64,000 bases of DNA from NCBI GenBank assembly GCA_027078745.1, contig JALWWO010000009.1:62001-126000 (forward strand). Reading direction: 5' to 3'. Of this stretch, positions 1-8,700 are shown piece after piece. The translations under genes were made by a program, and so were the position numbers. This DNA comes from Chromatiaceae bacterium. GTDB lineage: Bacteria > Pseudomonadota > Gammaproteobacteria > Chromatiales > Chromatiaceae. Numbering within the stretch: the stretch's first letter is position 1; each line of letters starts with the position of its first letter. The notes beneath the pieces are model-generated. The model was given only the letters and a program-made list of their open reading frames with translations, searched no databases and was not told the DNA's origin.

Positions 1-1856
1 TCACTGCCCAGAATGCGCCCCCGCCGTCCTGACAGATCGCCGGCGAGATCTCCCATGGCGCTGTCCTGGGCGGAGATGCGGATCTTCACGATGGGTTCCA
101 GGATCACGGGCTTGGCTTTTTTCACCGCAGCCGCAAAGGCCCGACGGCCTGCGGTGACAAAGGCGATGTCCTTGGAGTCCACCGGATGGGACTTGCCATC
201 GTAGAGGGTCACCCGAATATCCTGTAGGGGATAGCCTGCTACCACCCCTTCCGCCATCACTTGACGCACACCCTTTTCCACCGAGGGAATGAACTGGTTG
301 GGGATCACCCCACCCACGATGGCATCCACAAATTCGAAGCCCGCCCCTCGTTCCAGGGGTTCCACCCGCAGAAAGACTTCTCCGAATTGGCCCGCGCCGC
401 CGGTCTGCTTCTTGTGGCGGTGATGCCCTTCCGCCGGCGCGCTGATGGTCTCCCGATAGGGAATGCTCGGGGGCCTGGTATCCACCTCCACATGAAATTG
501 CTCCTTCATGCGCCGCAGCAGGATCTTGAGATGCAGTTCTCCCAGTCCACGCATGACGGTTTCATTAGCGGCAGCATTGTGCTCCACATGAAAACAGGGA
601 TCTTCGTCCTGGAGCTTGCGGAGGGCATCCGCGAGCTTCTGTTCATCTCCTCGCTTTTTTGGGGTAACTGCCAGCCCGAACAGGGGTACCGGACAAGCCA
701 TGGTGTTGAGGTGGTAATGGTCTTCGTCATGGGAATCGTGGAGCACCGCATCGAAGTGCAATTCTTCCACTCGCGCCACCGCTAAAATGTCTCCGGGCAC
801 CCCTTCTTCCACTTCGATCTGCTGCTTCCCATGCAAACGATAGAGATGATTGACCCGAAAGGGCTTCCGGGCGTTGCCGATGAAAAGCTGGCTGTTGGGG
901 GTGATGCGCCCCTGATGGATGCGGAAGATTCCCAACTTACCCCGGAAAGGATCGTTGAGGATCTTGAAGACATGGGCGAGGGCATGGCGGTTGGGATCCG
1001 GATAGACCGTGACCGGCTCGGCCTCCGCCCCTTCTCCCTTCCGATAGGGGGGCGGGTTGCCCTCGGCGGGATTGGGCATGAGCCGCGCGAAGATCTCGAT
1101 GAGTTCGGGAATCCCTGCACCCGTCTTCCCAGAGGTGTAGCAGATGGGAATCAAATGAGCTTCCCGCAAGGCGGCTTCAAAGGCATCGTGGAGCTGTTCC
1201 GGTGCCAGTTCCTCCCCCTGTTCCAGATACAGTTCCATCAGCGCCTCATCCATCTCCACCACCTGATCGATGATTTGGCTGTGGGCGGTTTCCACCGAGG
1301 AGAAATCCACCGGTTCTCCACTGGGTTGAAAGAAGCAATCGATGACCCGCTTGCCTCCTTCTGCGGGCAGATTGATGGGCAGGCATTCGGCCCCGAAGTG
1401 TTCCCTCACCTGCTCGGTGAGGGCGGCGAGATCCACTTCTTCCCCATCGATCTGATTGATGATGATCATCCGGCAGAGATGGCGATGATCCACCGCCTGC
1501 ATCATGCGCTGGGTAACCGCTTCGATCCCCGCGCGAGCGTTGATGACAATCGCAGCGGTTTCCACCGCCGGTAGGATGGAGAGGCTCCGACCCAAAAAAT
1601 CGGGAAAACCCGGCGTATCGATCAGATTGACATGCTTGTCCTGAGCGTTGAAGCTGGTGATGCAGACATCCAGAGAATGGGCATATTCCTTTTCTATTGG
1701 ATCGAAATCGCAAACAGTCGTGCCCTTTTCTAGGCTCCCTGGTTCGGGGATCACACCGGCTTCGGCAAGCAGCGCTTCCACCAGGGTAGTTTTACCGGAA
1801 CCCGCATGACCGACGAGTGCAATGTTGCGCACGTTCTCTGGATTGTAGTCAGACAT
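1..1856 (-). CDS. Elongation factor G-like GTPase (EF-G2 type), 3' end cut by window
   Basis: A translational GTPase of the EF-G family. It begins MSDYNPENVRNIALVGHAGSGKTT (written here in two parts: MSDYNPENVRN, then IALVGHAGSGKTT), so the P-loop GHAGSGKT lies near residue 16, followed by the G3 motif DTPGF and the G4-like NQID. The frame is open for 618 codons to the window edge, so the C-terminal part is missing. The P-loop GHAGSGKT, instead of the AHVDAGKT of canonical EF-G, and the standalone position away from rpsL-rpsG-tuf fit the EF-G-like FusA2 group, whose cellular role is poorly defined. The ATG at 1856 follows an AAGG about 7 nt upstream. The gene diverges from pilT. A second EF-G-like gene lies at 30760-32811; neither sits in a str operon. 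Confidence 0.85.
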   Translation of the reverse strand, partial: MSDYNPENVRNIALVGHAGSGKTTLVEALLAEAGVIPEPGSLEKGTTVCDFDPIEKEYAHSLDVCITSFNAQDKHVNLIDTPGFPDFLGRSLSILPAVETAAIVINARAGIEAVTQRMMQAVDHRHLCRMIIINQIDGEEVDLAALTEQVREHFGAECLPINLPAEGGKRVIDCFFQPSGEPVDFSSVETAHSQIIDQVVEMDEALMELYLEQGEELAPEQLHDAFEAALREAHLIPICYTSGKTGAGIPELIEIFARLMPNPAEGNPPPYRKGEGAEAEPVTVYPDPNRHALAHVFKILNDPFRGKLGIFRIHQGRITPNSQLFIGNARKPFRVNHLYRLHGKQQIEVEEGVPGDILAVARVEELHFDAVLHDSHDEDHYHLNTMACPVPLFGLAVTPKKRGDEQKLADALRKLQDEDPCFHVEHNAAANETVMRGLGELHLKILLRRMKEQFHVEVDTRPPSIPYRETISAPAEGHHRHKKQTGGAGQFGEVFLRVEPLERGAGFEFVDAIVGGVIPNQFIPSVEKGVRQVMAEGVVAGYPLQDIRVTLYDGKSHPVDSKDIAFVTAGRRAFAAAVKKAKPVILEPIVKIRISAQDSAMGDLAGDLSGRRGRILGS

Positions 1857-2060
1857 AATCAACCTTTTTTCTGGCAATCGGCACCGGACGGAACCGGCCT
1901 GGCTGGAATGGGGATCGGGAAAGGAGCATAACAAAGAAGCTCGATCCGTGCTATGCAGCCCCTGGCTTGTTCGTAGCATCCCTGGGGATCGTCTGCTATT
2001 CTGCCTTCGAACCCTTCTTTCGGCGAAAGAGACCGTTTCCCCAACATCGCGAGGTGCATC

Positions 2061-3098
2061 TTGGACATCGCAGAATTGCTTTCCTTTTCCGTGAAAAACA
2101 ATGCCTCAGACCTGCACCTTTCGGCGGGTCTCCCGCCCATGATCCGGGTCGATGGGGACATGCGGCGGATCAATGTGCCTCCGCTGGAACACAGGACGGT
2201 GCATGCGCTGGTCTACGACATCATGAACGACAAGCAGCGTCGGGACTATGAGGAATTTTTGGAGACAGACTTCTCCTTTGAGATTCCCGGCATCGCCCGT
2301 TTCCGAGTCAACGCCTTCAATCAGAAGCGCGGTGCGGCGGCCGTCTTTCGAACGATTCCCTCCAAGGTGCTCACGCTAGAGGAGCTAAAGGCACCGGAAA
2401 TCTTCAAGGAAATCGTGAGCGTGCCCAGAGGATTGGTGTTGGTCACCGGTCCCACGGGTTCCGGTAAATCCACGACGCTCGCTGCCATGATGGACTACAT
2501 CAACGACAATCGATATGAACACATCCTCACCATCGAGGATCCCATCGAATTTGTGCATGTAAGCAAGAAATGTTTGGTGAACCAACGCGAGGTGCACAAG
2601 GACACCCTGGGCTTTAGCGAGGCCCTGCGCTCTGCTCTCCGTGAAGATCCGGATATCATCCTGGTGGGGGAAATGCGCGATCTGGAAACCATCCGGCTGG
2701 CGCTCACCGCTGCGGAAACCGGCCATTTGGTGTTCGGCACCCTGCACACCACCTCGGCAGCCAAGACCATCGACCGCATCATCGACGTGTTCCCAGCAGC
2801 GGAAAAGGACATGGTGCGGTCCATGCTCTCTGAATCCCTGCGAGCAGTCATCTCCCAGACTCTGCTGAAGAAGATCGGCGGGGGGCGAGTCGCGGCCCAT
2901 GAAATCATGATCGGCACGCCCGCCATTCGAAACCTGATCCGAGAAGCCAAGGTGGCCCAGATGTATTCTGCCATTCAGACCGGCCAGGCCTACGGGATGC
3001 AGACCCTGGATCAGAACCTGATGGATCTGGTTCGACGCGGACTCATCACCCGCCAGGATGCCAAGGCCAAGGCACACAACAAGGACGCGATCAATTAG
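2061..3098 (+). CDS. pilT: Type IV pilus retraction ATPase PilT
   Basis: Hexameric cytoplasmic ATPase that depolymerises type IV pili and drives twitching motility. The 345 residues match the family length. Walker A GPTGSGKST is at about 130-138, followed by an Asp box, a Walker B region (ILVGEMRD) and a His box (GHLVFGTLHT). The C-terminal AIRNLIRE motif needed for retraction is present. The start is a TTG at 2061 with GAGG 6 nt upstream; no better ATG aligns with the conserved N-terminus. It is followed 29 nt later by pilU on the same strand, the usual arrangement, so the two are probably one operon. Assignment is secure from motifs and synteny. Confidence 0.96.
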   Translation: MDIAELLSFSVKNNASDLHLSAGLPPMIRVDGDMRRINVPPLEHRTVHALVYDIMNDKQRRDYEEFLETDFSFEIPGIARFRVNAFNQKRGAAAVFRTIPSKVLTLEELKAPEIFKEIVSVPRGLVLVTGPTGSGKSTTLAAMMDYINDNRYEHILTIEDPIEFVHVSKKCLVNQREVHKDTLGFSEALRSALREDPDIILVGEMRDLETIRLALTAAETGHLVFGTLHTTSAAKTIDRIIDVFPAAEKDMVRSMLSESLRAVISQTLLKKIGGGRVAAHEIMIGTPAIRNLIREAKVAQMYSAIQTGQAYGMQTLDQNLMDLVRRGLITRQDAKAKAHNKDAIN

Positions 3099-3127
3099 AG
3101 CTTCTTTGACCGGATGGGGGAATCTTG

Positions 3128-4252
3128 ATGGATTTCAATAAATTATTGCTGCTCATGGCCCAGAAGAAGGGTTCGGACCTCTTCATCACCGTGGGGCGAC
3201 CGCCCTGCATCAAGATCGATGGGGTGCTCCGACCCGTGGGCAATAAATCCCTCACCTTGCGGGATGCCCATGACCTCATCTACAGCGTGATGAATGAAAA
3301 ACAGCAAAAGGAATTCGAGGAGACGAAGGAATGCCAGTTCGCCATCGATGCCAAGGGGATCGCTCGGTTCCGGGTAAGCGCCTTGGTGCAGCGGGATGCG
3401 CCCGCCATGGTGCTGCGCCGGATCGAATCCAAGATCCCGACTTTGGAAGAACTGCGCTTACCTCCGATCATTCGGGACCTGGCTATGACCAAGCGGGGCA
3501 TGGTGATCTTTGTGGGCGCCACGGGCACGGGGAAATCCACTTCCTTAGCCGCTATGATCGGCTATCGCAATCATCATAGCTCCGGACACATCATCACGAT
3601 CGAAGATCCCATCGAATTCGTACACGAGCACGACGGCTGCATCATCACCCAACGGGAAGTGGGGGTGGACACAGAATCCTTTGAAGTCGCCCTGAAGAAC
3701 ACCCTGCGCCAAGCGCCGGATGTGATCCTCATCGGGGAAATCCGCACCCGCCAGACCATGGAGCATGCCATCGTCTTTGCGGAAACCGGCCATCTGGTAC
3801 TAGCCACCCTCCATGCCAACAATGCAAATCAGGCCATCGACCGCATCATCAACTTCTTCCCGGAGGAAGCGCGGGATCAGCTCTTCATGGATCTCTCTCT
3901 AAACCTGCGAGGCATCGTCGCCCAGCAATTGGTACCTCGAAAGACCGGAAAAGGGCGGCGAGCGGTGGTGGAAGTGCTCGTGAACACCCCTCTGGTCTCC
4001 GACCTGATCCGCAAAGGGGAAGTGCACAAGCTCAAGGAACTGATGAAGCGCTCCCGAGAACAGGGCATGATTACTTTCGATCAAGCCCTGTTCGAGCTGT
4101 ATCAAGAGGGAGAAATCAGTTACGAAGACGCCCTCAAATATGCGGATTCCTCTAACGAAGTCCGGCTGATGATCAAGCTGGGTGGTTCTGTAGAGGAACA
4201 GGCGAGTTTCGAGCAGAGCTTGGAGAACATCTCCTTGGTGGATAAGGATTAA
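3128..4252 (+). CDS. pilU: Type IV pilus ATPase PilU
   Basis: PilT paralogue that assists pilus retraction through PilT. It has 374 residues from the ATG at 3128; a TTG directly before it at 3125 is also possible, and a purine-rich GGGGGAA precedes both. Walker A GATGTGKST is at about 130-138, Walker B reads ILIGEIR, and the His-box reads GHLVLATLH. In place of PilT's AIRNLIRE it carries PLVSDLIRKGE, as PilU proteins do, and it has an acidic C-terminal tail. It is co-directional with pilT and ends at the strong hairpin at 4281-4309. Confidence 0.95.
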   Translation: MDFNKLLLLMAQKKGSDLFITVGRPPCIKIDGVLRPVGNKSLTLRDAHDLIYSVMNEKQQKEFEETKECQFAIDAKGIARFRVSALVQRDAPAMVLRRIESKIPTLEELRLPPIIRDLAMTKRGMVIFVGATGTGKSTSLAAMIGYRNHHSSGHIITIEDPIEFVHEHDGCIITQREVGVDTESFEVALKNTLRQAPDVILIGEIRTRQTMEHAIVFAETGHLVLATLHANNANQAIDRIINFFPEEARDQLFMDLSLNLRGIVAQQLVPRKTGKGRRAVVEVLVNTPLVSDLIRKGEVHKLKELMKRSREQGMITFDQALFELYQEGEISYEDALKYADSSNEVRLMIKLGGSVEEQASFEQSLENISLVDKD

Positions 4253-4280
4253 ACTTGCCTGCCGTCCGGAAGCGAGGCAC

Positions 4281-4309
4281 AAAAAAACCGGCGGGAAGCC
4301 GGTTTTTTT
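4281..4309. terminator. Bidirectional Rho-independent terminator
   Basis: An AAAAAAACCGGC / GCCGGTTTTTTT hairpin with a short GGAA-type loop. Runs of seven A on one side and seven T on the other make it functional in both directions. It closes pilU on the plus strand and the ispB-tRNA-Pro transcript on the minus strand. Confidence 0.9.
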
Positions 4310-4311
4310 AT

Positions 4312-4388
4312 TGGTCGGGGTGAGAGGATTCGAACCTCCGGCCCCTACGTCCCGAACGTAGTGCTCTACCAGACTGAGCTACACCCCG
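4312..4388 (-). tRNA. tRNA-Pro (anticodon CGG)
   Basis: A 77-nt cloverleaf with encoded CCA. The acceptor stem CGGGGTG/CACCCCG is perfect, the D arm contains GCTCAG...GAGC, the anticodon stem CTACG/CGTAG carries the loop TTCGGGA (CGG), and the T arm carries the loop TTCGAAT. The 5' end lies only 4 nt after the ispB stop codon on the same strand, so it is very likely released from an ispB-tRNA co-transcript by RNase P. Confidence 0.97.
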
Positions 4389-4392
4389 TTTT

Positions 4393-5361
4393 TTAATAGG
4401 TGCGCCTGACGGCAAAGTCCGCAAGCCCTGCGAGCGCTGCCCGCTGGGGAGAAGGGGGCAAGATCCCCAAAGCTTCCTGGGCTTTTTGCGCGAACTGCTG
4501 TGCAAGCAAAATAGTATATTCGATTCCACCGGTGGTATCAATGATCCGGGAAACTTCCGTCATCTTATTCCGATCCCCCGAGCGAATGGCCTGGCGCAAC
4601 ACTGCCTGTTGCTCTGGGGATGCAGTTTCCAAGGCGTGGATGAGAGGTAAGGTAGGCTTGCCCTCCGCTAGATCGTCCCCCAAGTTCTTTCCCAGCACAG
4701 CTCCTTCCGCCCGATAATCCAAGGCATCGTCCACGAGCTGAAAGGCGATGCCCAAATTTTTTCCGTAAGCCGCCAGGGCAGCTTCTGTCTCTGGATCGGC
4801 ATCTGCTAACACGGCGCCCAATCGGGTACCCGCCTCGAAAAGGGTGGCAGTCTTGCGCTCGATGACCTCTTGATAGCGCTGTTCTGTGGTCTCTGGATCC
4901 CCGCAGTTCAGGAGTTGCAGCACTTCCCCCTCCGCGATGCGGTTGGTGGCATGGGAAAGGATCTCCATGACCCGCAGCAAACCCACCTCCACCATCATTT
5001 CAAAGGAACGGGAGTAGAGAAAATCTCCCACGAGCACGCTGGCTTCGTTGCCCCAAACCGCGTTGGCGGTCTCCCGATTGCGGCGCAGCTCAGAACCATC
5101 CACCACATCATCGTGCAGCAAGGTCGCTGTGTGGATGAACTCCACTACGGCTGCCAGATCGATATGCCGATCTCCTCCATAGCCGCAGGCTCGGGCGGAT
5201 AGCAGCACTGCCAGAGGACGCAGGCGCTTGCCGCCGCTGTTGACGATGTAATGGCCGATCTGGTTGATGAGTACTACCTCGGATTCGAGCCGTCGCAAGA
5301 TCAGCCGATCCACCGCTGCACTGTCTTCCGCGACCGTGCTGCGGATCTGGGAGAGTTCCAT
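4393..5361 (-). CDS. ispB: Octaprenyl diphosphate synthase
   Basis: Trans-polyprenyl diphosphate synthase making the C40 side chain of ubiquinone from FPP and IPP; cytosolic. It has 322 residues. GGKRLRP is at about 43-49, the first aspartate-rich motif DDVVD at 84-88 and the second DDALD at 211-215, all catalytic and intact. No clear Shine-Dalgarno precedes the ATG at 5361. Upstream on the same strand is the small gene at 5413-5610, 51 nt away. Downstream, tRNA-Pro begins 4 nt after the stop. The chain-length call (octaprenyl) is from family similarity, not measured. Confidence 0.93.
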   Translation of the reverse strand: MELSQIRSTVAEDSAAVDRLILRRLESEVVLINQIGHYIVNSGGKRLRPLAVLLSARACGYGGDRHIDLAAVVEFIHTATLLHDDVVDGSELRRNRETANAVWGNEASVLVGDFLYSRSFEMMVEVGLLRVMEILSHATNRIAEGEVLQLLNCGDPETTEQRYQEVIERKTATLFEAGTRLGAVLADADPETEAALAAYGKNLGIAFQLVDDALDYRAEGAVLGKNLGDDLAEGKPTLPLIHALETASPEQQAVLRQAIRSGDRNKMTEVSRIIDTTGGIEYTILLAQQFAQKAQEALGILPPSPQRAALAGLADFAVRRTY

Positions 5362-5412
5362 AAAAACACGTTTGCATCGATTAAACCCGCAAGGATGCTA
5401 GGGAGGCAAAGC

Positions 5413-5610
5413 CTAGGTGTCAAGGGATTCCAAACCCAAGCGTTCTTCAATAGATAGCTCGGGATCGTTGAGATCCTGAAGGGACAGGCTGCCCTTTTCC
5501 AACATTTGGTGCAGTTGTGCCCCCTGCCAGCGCAACAATTCCTCACCCGTCTCGCAATCGAGCACACGCAAAACGGGTTCCCTTCGTTCTAGCCAGGCGT
5601 CGATGTACAT
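5413..5610 (-). CDS. Small conserved-looking protein of unknown function, Fur-box upstream
   Basis: A 65-residue acidic soluble protein beginning MYIDAWLERREPVLRV and ending SIEERLGLESLDT. The ATG at 5610 has GAGG 7 nt upstream; a TTG at 5616 would be too close to that site. It has no signal peptide or membrane segment, and its one cysteine is in the LDCETGEE segment. I do not recognise the family. It is the first gene after the Fur-like site at 5679-5700 and precedes ispB on the same strand. Coding evidence is the ribosome site, the promoter-side iron box and its place in a tight co-directional row. Function unknown. Confidence 0.6.
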   Translation of the reverse strand: MYIDAWLERREPVLRVLDCETGEELLRWQGAQLHQMLEKGSLSLQDLNDPELSIEERLGLESLDT

Positions 5611-5678
5611 GGACAATCCTCGAATTCTTTAGTGGTTGTGGAAGCCTCTCGGCTGATTCCTGCGGAACAGATGAATTT

Positions 5679-5700
5679 CAAATGATAATGAATCTCATTT
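5679..5700 (-). promoter_or_regulatory. Putative Fur box
   Basis: The sequence AAATGATAATGAATCTCATTT fits the 7-1-7 Fur model, with TGATAAT as one perfect half and AATCTCA matching 5 of 7 in the other. It lies about 70 bp upstream of the small gene at 5413-5610 and downstream of the 3' end of the giant gene at 5711, so the small gene is the natural target. Compare the feoA site at 30663-30682. Confidence 0.55.
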
Positions 5701-5710
5701 AGATGTCAAG

Positions 5711-8700
5711 CTATAGGGTAGGAATGCGCACCCGAGGCGGCGGATTGCCCGCTTCATCCGGATACTCCCCCAGTCCCCGCACGATGTGCAGGCTCGCCTC
5801 CAGTTCCAGAATCCCCAGGGTTTGTACCGTGCGCAGAGTCACCAACTGCTCCGTCAGCACGGACAGATTGCGCAGATGCCGATCCAGCAGAGCGAGAGCA
5901 GCGGCGCGGGGCGCAAAATCGTTTTTTACCGCCAGTTCGACGAGCTGAGCGAGTGCCCCCGCATCCCACAGCCACCAGCGCATGACCCAAGCTCGAGCTT
6001 TCCTCTCATCGACGGCCTTGGGCAAGAAATGCTGTCCCTGCCGTTCCCACCAGCGCTGAAAATCCGCCCGATGATAGCGATAGCGCCGCCAAACCTGGGG
6101 CAATATCCATAGCGGTTCGAACCTGCTTTTTTTCTGAGGAACCTGACCCCTTTGTGCGATCGCTTCGCGCACACACTGTTTCAACAGTTTGGGCAATTGG
6201 AACAATCGGCGCAGCTCTTCACAATTTGTGAGATAGAGCAGGGAACAGGCCCGCAGGGCCTCCCGCCTGCGGTGATCGGGAAAATCAGGGTACAGGGTTT
6301 GCAAGCGCTGGCTAATGAAACCCCCAGGCGCGGCTAGTGCATCCCAAAGTTCGCCCAGTTCTCCCAGCGCAGTCTGCTGCTGTTCCCGCAGTTGCTGAAA
6401 GGCCTTGCGTTCTTCAGGAGAAGCCTGAATGCGGCGGAGATCCTGATGCAACGCCTGATCCATGGGCTGAAGTCCCTCGGACTCTGGCAGAAGCAACCCC
6501 AGGTACTCGGGATCGACCTGGGCCCGCAGCCGGATGCCTGCGAGGAGCACCGGCTTGTGCATCCGCAGGATCTTGCGGCGGGCGATGCGGTAATCCGAAT
6601 ACACAGTCTCTTCCGCGGGAATACAGCGGATCTGGGGGCGGCGCAGATCTTGGAAGGTGTGCCAGAGCCAGCGCAACCCCCATTTCACCAGACCCATCAG
6701 GCCCACCAGCAAGCTGAAAGGCAGCCAAAACACCCGCCCGTTGGCGAGCAGCTGTTGATAGAGGGCATAGGGGTTGAGGGAACGCCTGGGAATCTCTCGC
6801 AGATGATGGGGCGGCACTCCAAAGATCCGATGGATCAATCGGCGGCGATCCAAGGCCACCAATTCCGCGATTTCTTCCCCAAACTGTTGGCGAATCGCTG
6901 CCGAGCGGGCGGGATCGTTGCTGAGGAAGTCCAAAGAGGTGAACACTGTGGTGGCATAGCGGGCGGCGCGGTCCGGTGGTTCCTGACATTCATCCCCCTG
7001 CACCGGTTTTCCCTGTCGCCGATCCAGCCAACGGCGAAAGCGTTCGATCTCCTCGGGGGTGCGGGGCGGCGCCGTGCGCGCCCACAAGGGCAGGGCGTGT
7101 CGGTTGTATTCCTCCACTAGCTGGCCCGTGTACTGCGTGATTGCCAGGGTGATGAAGCGAGGCCAAAGGCTCGGCCCCAGAAAACCGCCTGCTTGCTTAG
7201 GATCCAGCTGTTGCAATTCCTGATCCCCTGCCGCCTGCGGACCTAGAAATTGGGTGCGGAGATTGTGCACAGCGGGATCGCCGAGCAAGAGGGCGAGGCT
7301 GCCTGTATTGCAGTCGTGAAAGGGTACATCGTGCAGATAATCCTGATAGAGGAGATACACCCGCTCTGCCAAGCTGCCCAGACCACTATCTTCCTCTTTC
7401 AGGTGAAACACCTGCCGAACCAGGCGGGAAAATCCTGCTAGGGTTTCCGTGGCACCCTGATCTAGCCGAATGGCCTCTTCCGGCAAGCCCCGAATTCGCG
7501 CTTCCGGCACGAGGACCCGTTCCAACAGCATCTGTTGATCGAAGGCGGCCCGATCCCGCTTGATCTCCCCTAACAGTCCCAAGGATTTAGCCTTGGCGAT
7601 GCGGGTGAAGAACTCCGCATTGGTCTGAGCGAGGGCCCGCAGGCGGGTGCCCAACCAGACCGCTATCAGAGCGAAAACTCCCAAGAGCAGGATAGGCCAA
7701 CCCAGGGTTTGCCGCAGCCAAGCCGCCGCCACCTCTAACCAACGGGCATGGATCAGTTCCACCAACAGAGAGACCAGCATGAAGCCGCTGCCCAGGATCA
7801 ACAAGCGATTGCGGGGCCGGCGCATGGATTCGATCAGGGCAGCGCCGATGCGATCCAGGAGTTGTGCCGGCGTGATCACGCCCTGCATATCGGCGAAGAA
7901 GTGGGCCAACTGATTCAGACGGTAGAGCCGGGCACCGATGCGCCGTGCAGCTGCCTGGGTGAAGGCCAGATCATTCTGTCCCGCCTCCCGTCGGGCGGCC
8001 AGCAGATCGCTGAAAGGTGGGAGCCAGCGCAGGGGAGGCAGCCAGATCAGCCAGAGCAACCGATTGATGTGTTGGGGAAAGCGCTCCCCCAGCAGTTCCA
8101 AGAGCTGATCGCCTTCAGCTCGCAGCAAGCGTTTCGACAGGGATTCCACCGGAATACAGCGGTTTCGGATCGCGGGGGGGTGGCGATGGAAAATCGGTGC
8201 TTCCTGAAGCTGGGCATCCGCTGCTCGGATACTGAGCCAGGCGAGTTGGCGATGAAACCGCTGCTGCACATGGAACCGGTCCCAAGCGGCTAAATGAGTA
8301 TGGCGCACCGCTTCCAATCGCCGGTGGAGCCGGTGCCAGTCTTCTTCCAACCCCACTTCTTCTTGAGGCTGCGGTTCAAAGAACAGGATGTTCCAATCCA
8401 AGAGCCGGCGATAGCGGCGCACCAACCGATCCATGCCCCGAGCGGCGAAGAGAACGATTCGAACCAGTTTGATGAGGGGGCGCGCCTTGCGCAGGAAGAT
8501 GGTGAGCACCCGCACCAATCGCAGCGCATAGAGGGTTTCCGCCTCCAGAATCAGGCTTTGGAGTCCGTGCCCGATGGCACCGAAAGGGATGGCGGGCAAG
8601 AGATCTGTCAGCCAGTGGCGGCGGAAATAATCCCCCCGATCCGGCGAAAAATAGAGGCGCAGGAGAAAATCGCTCAACAGGAAGACACAGATCGCCGTAT

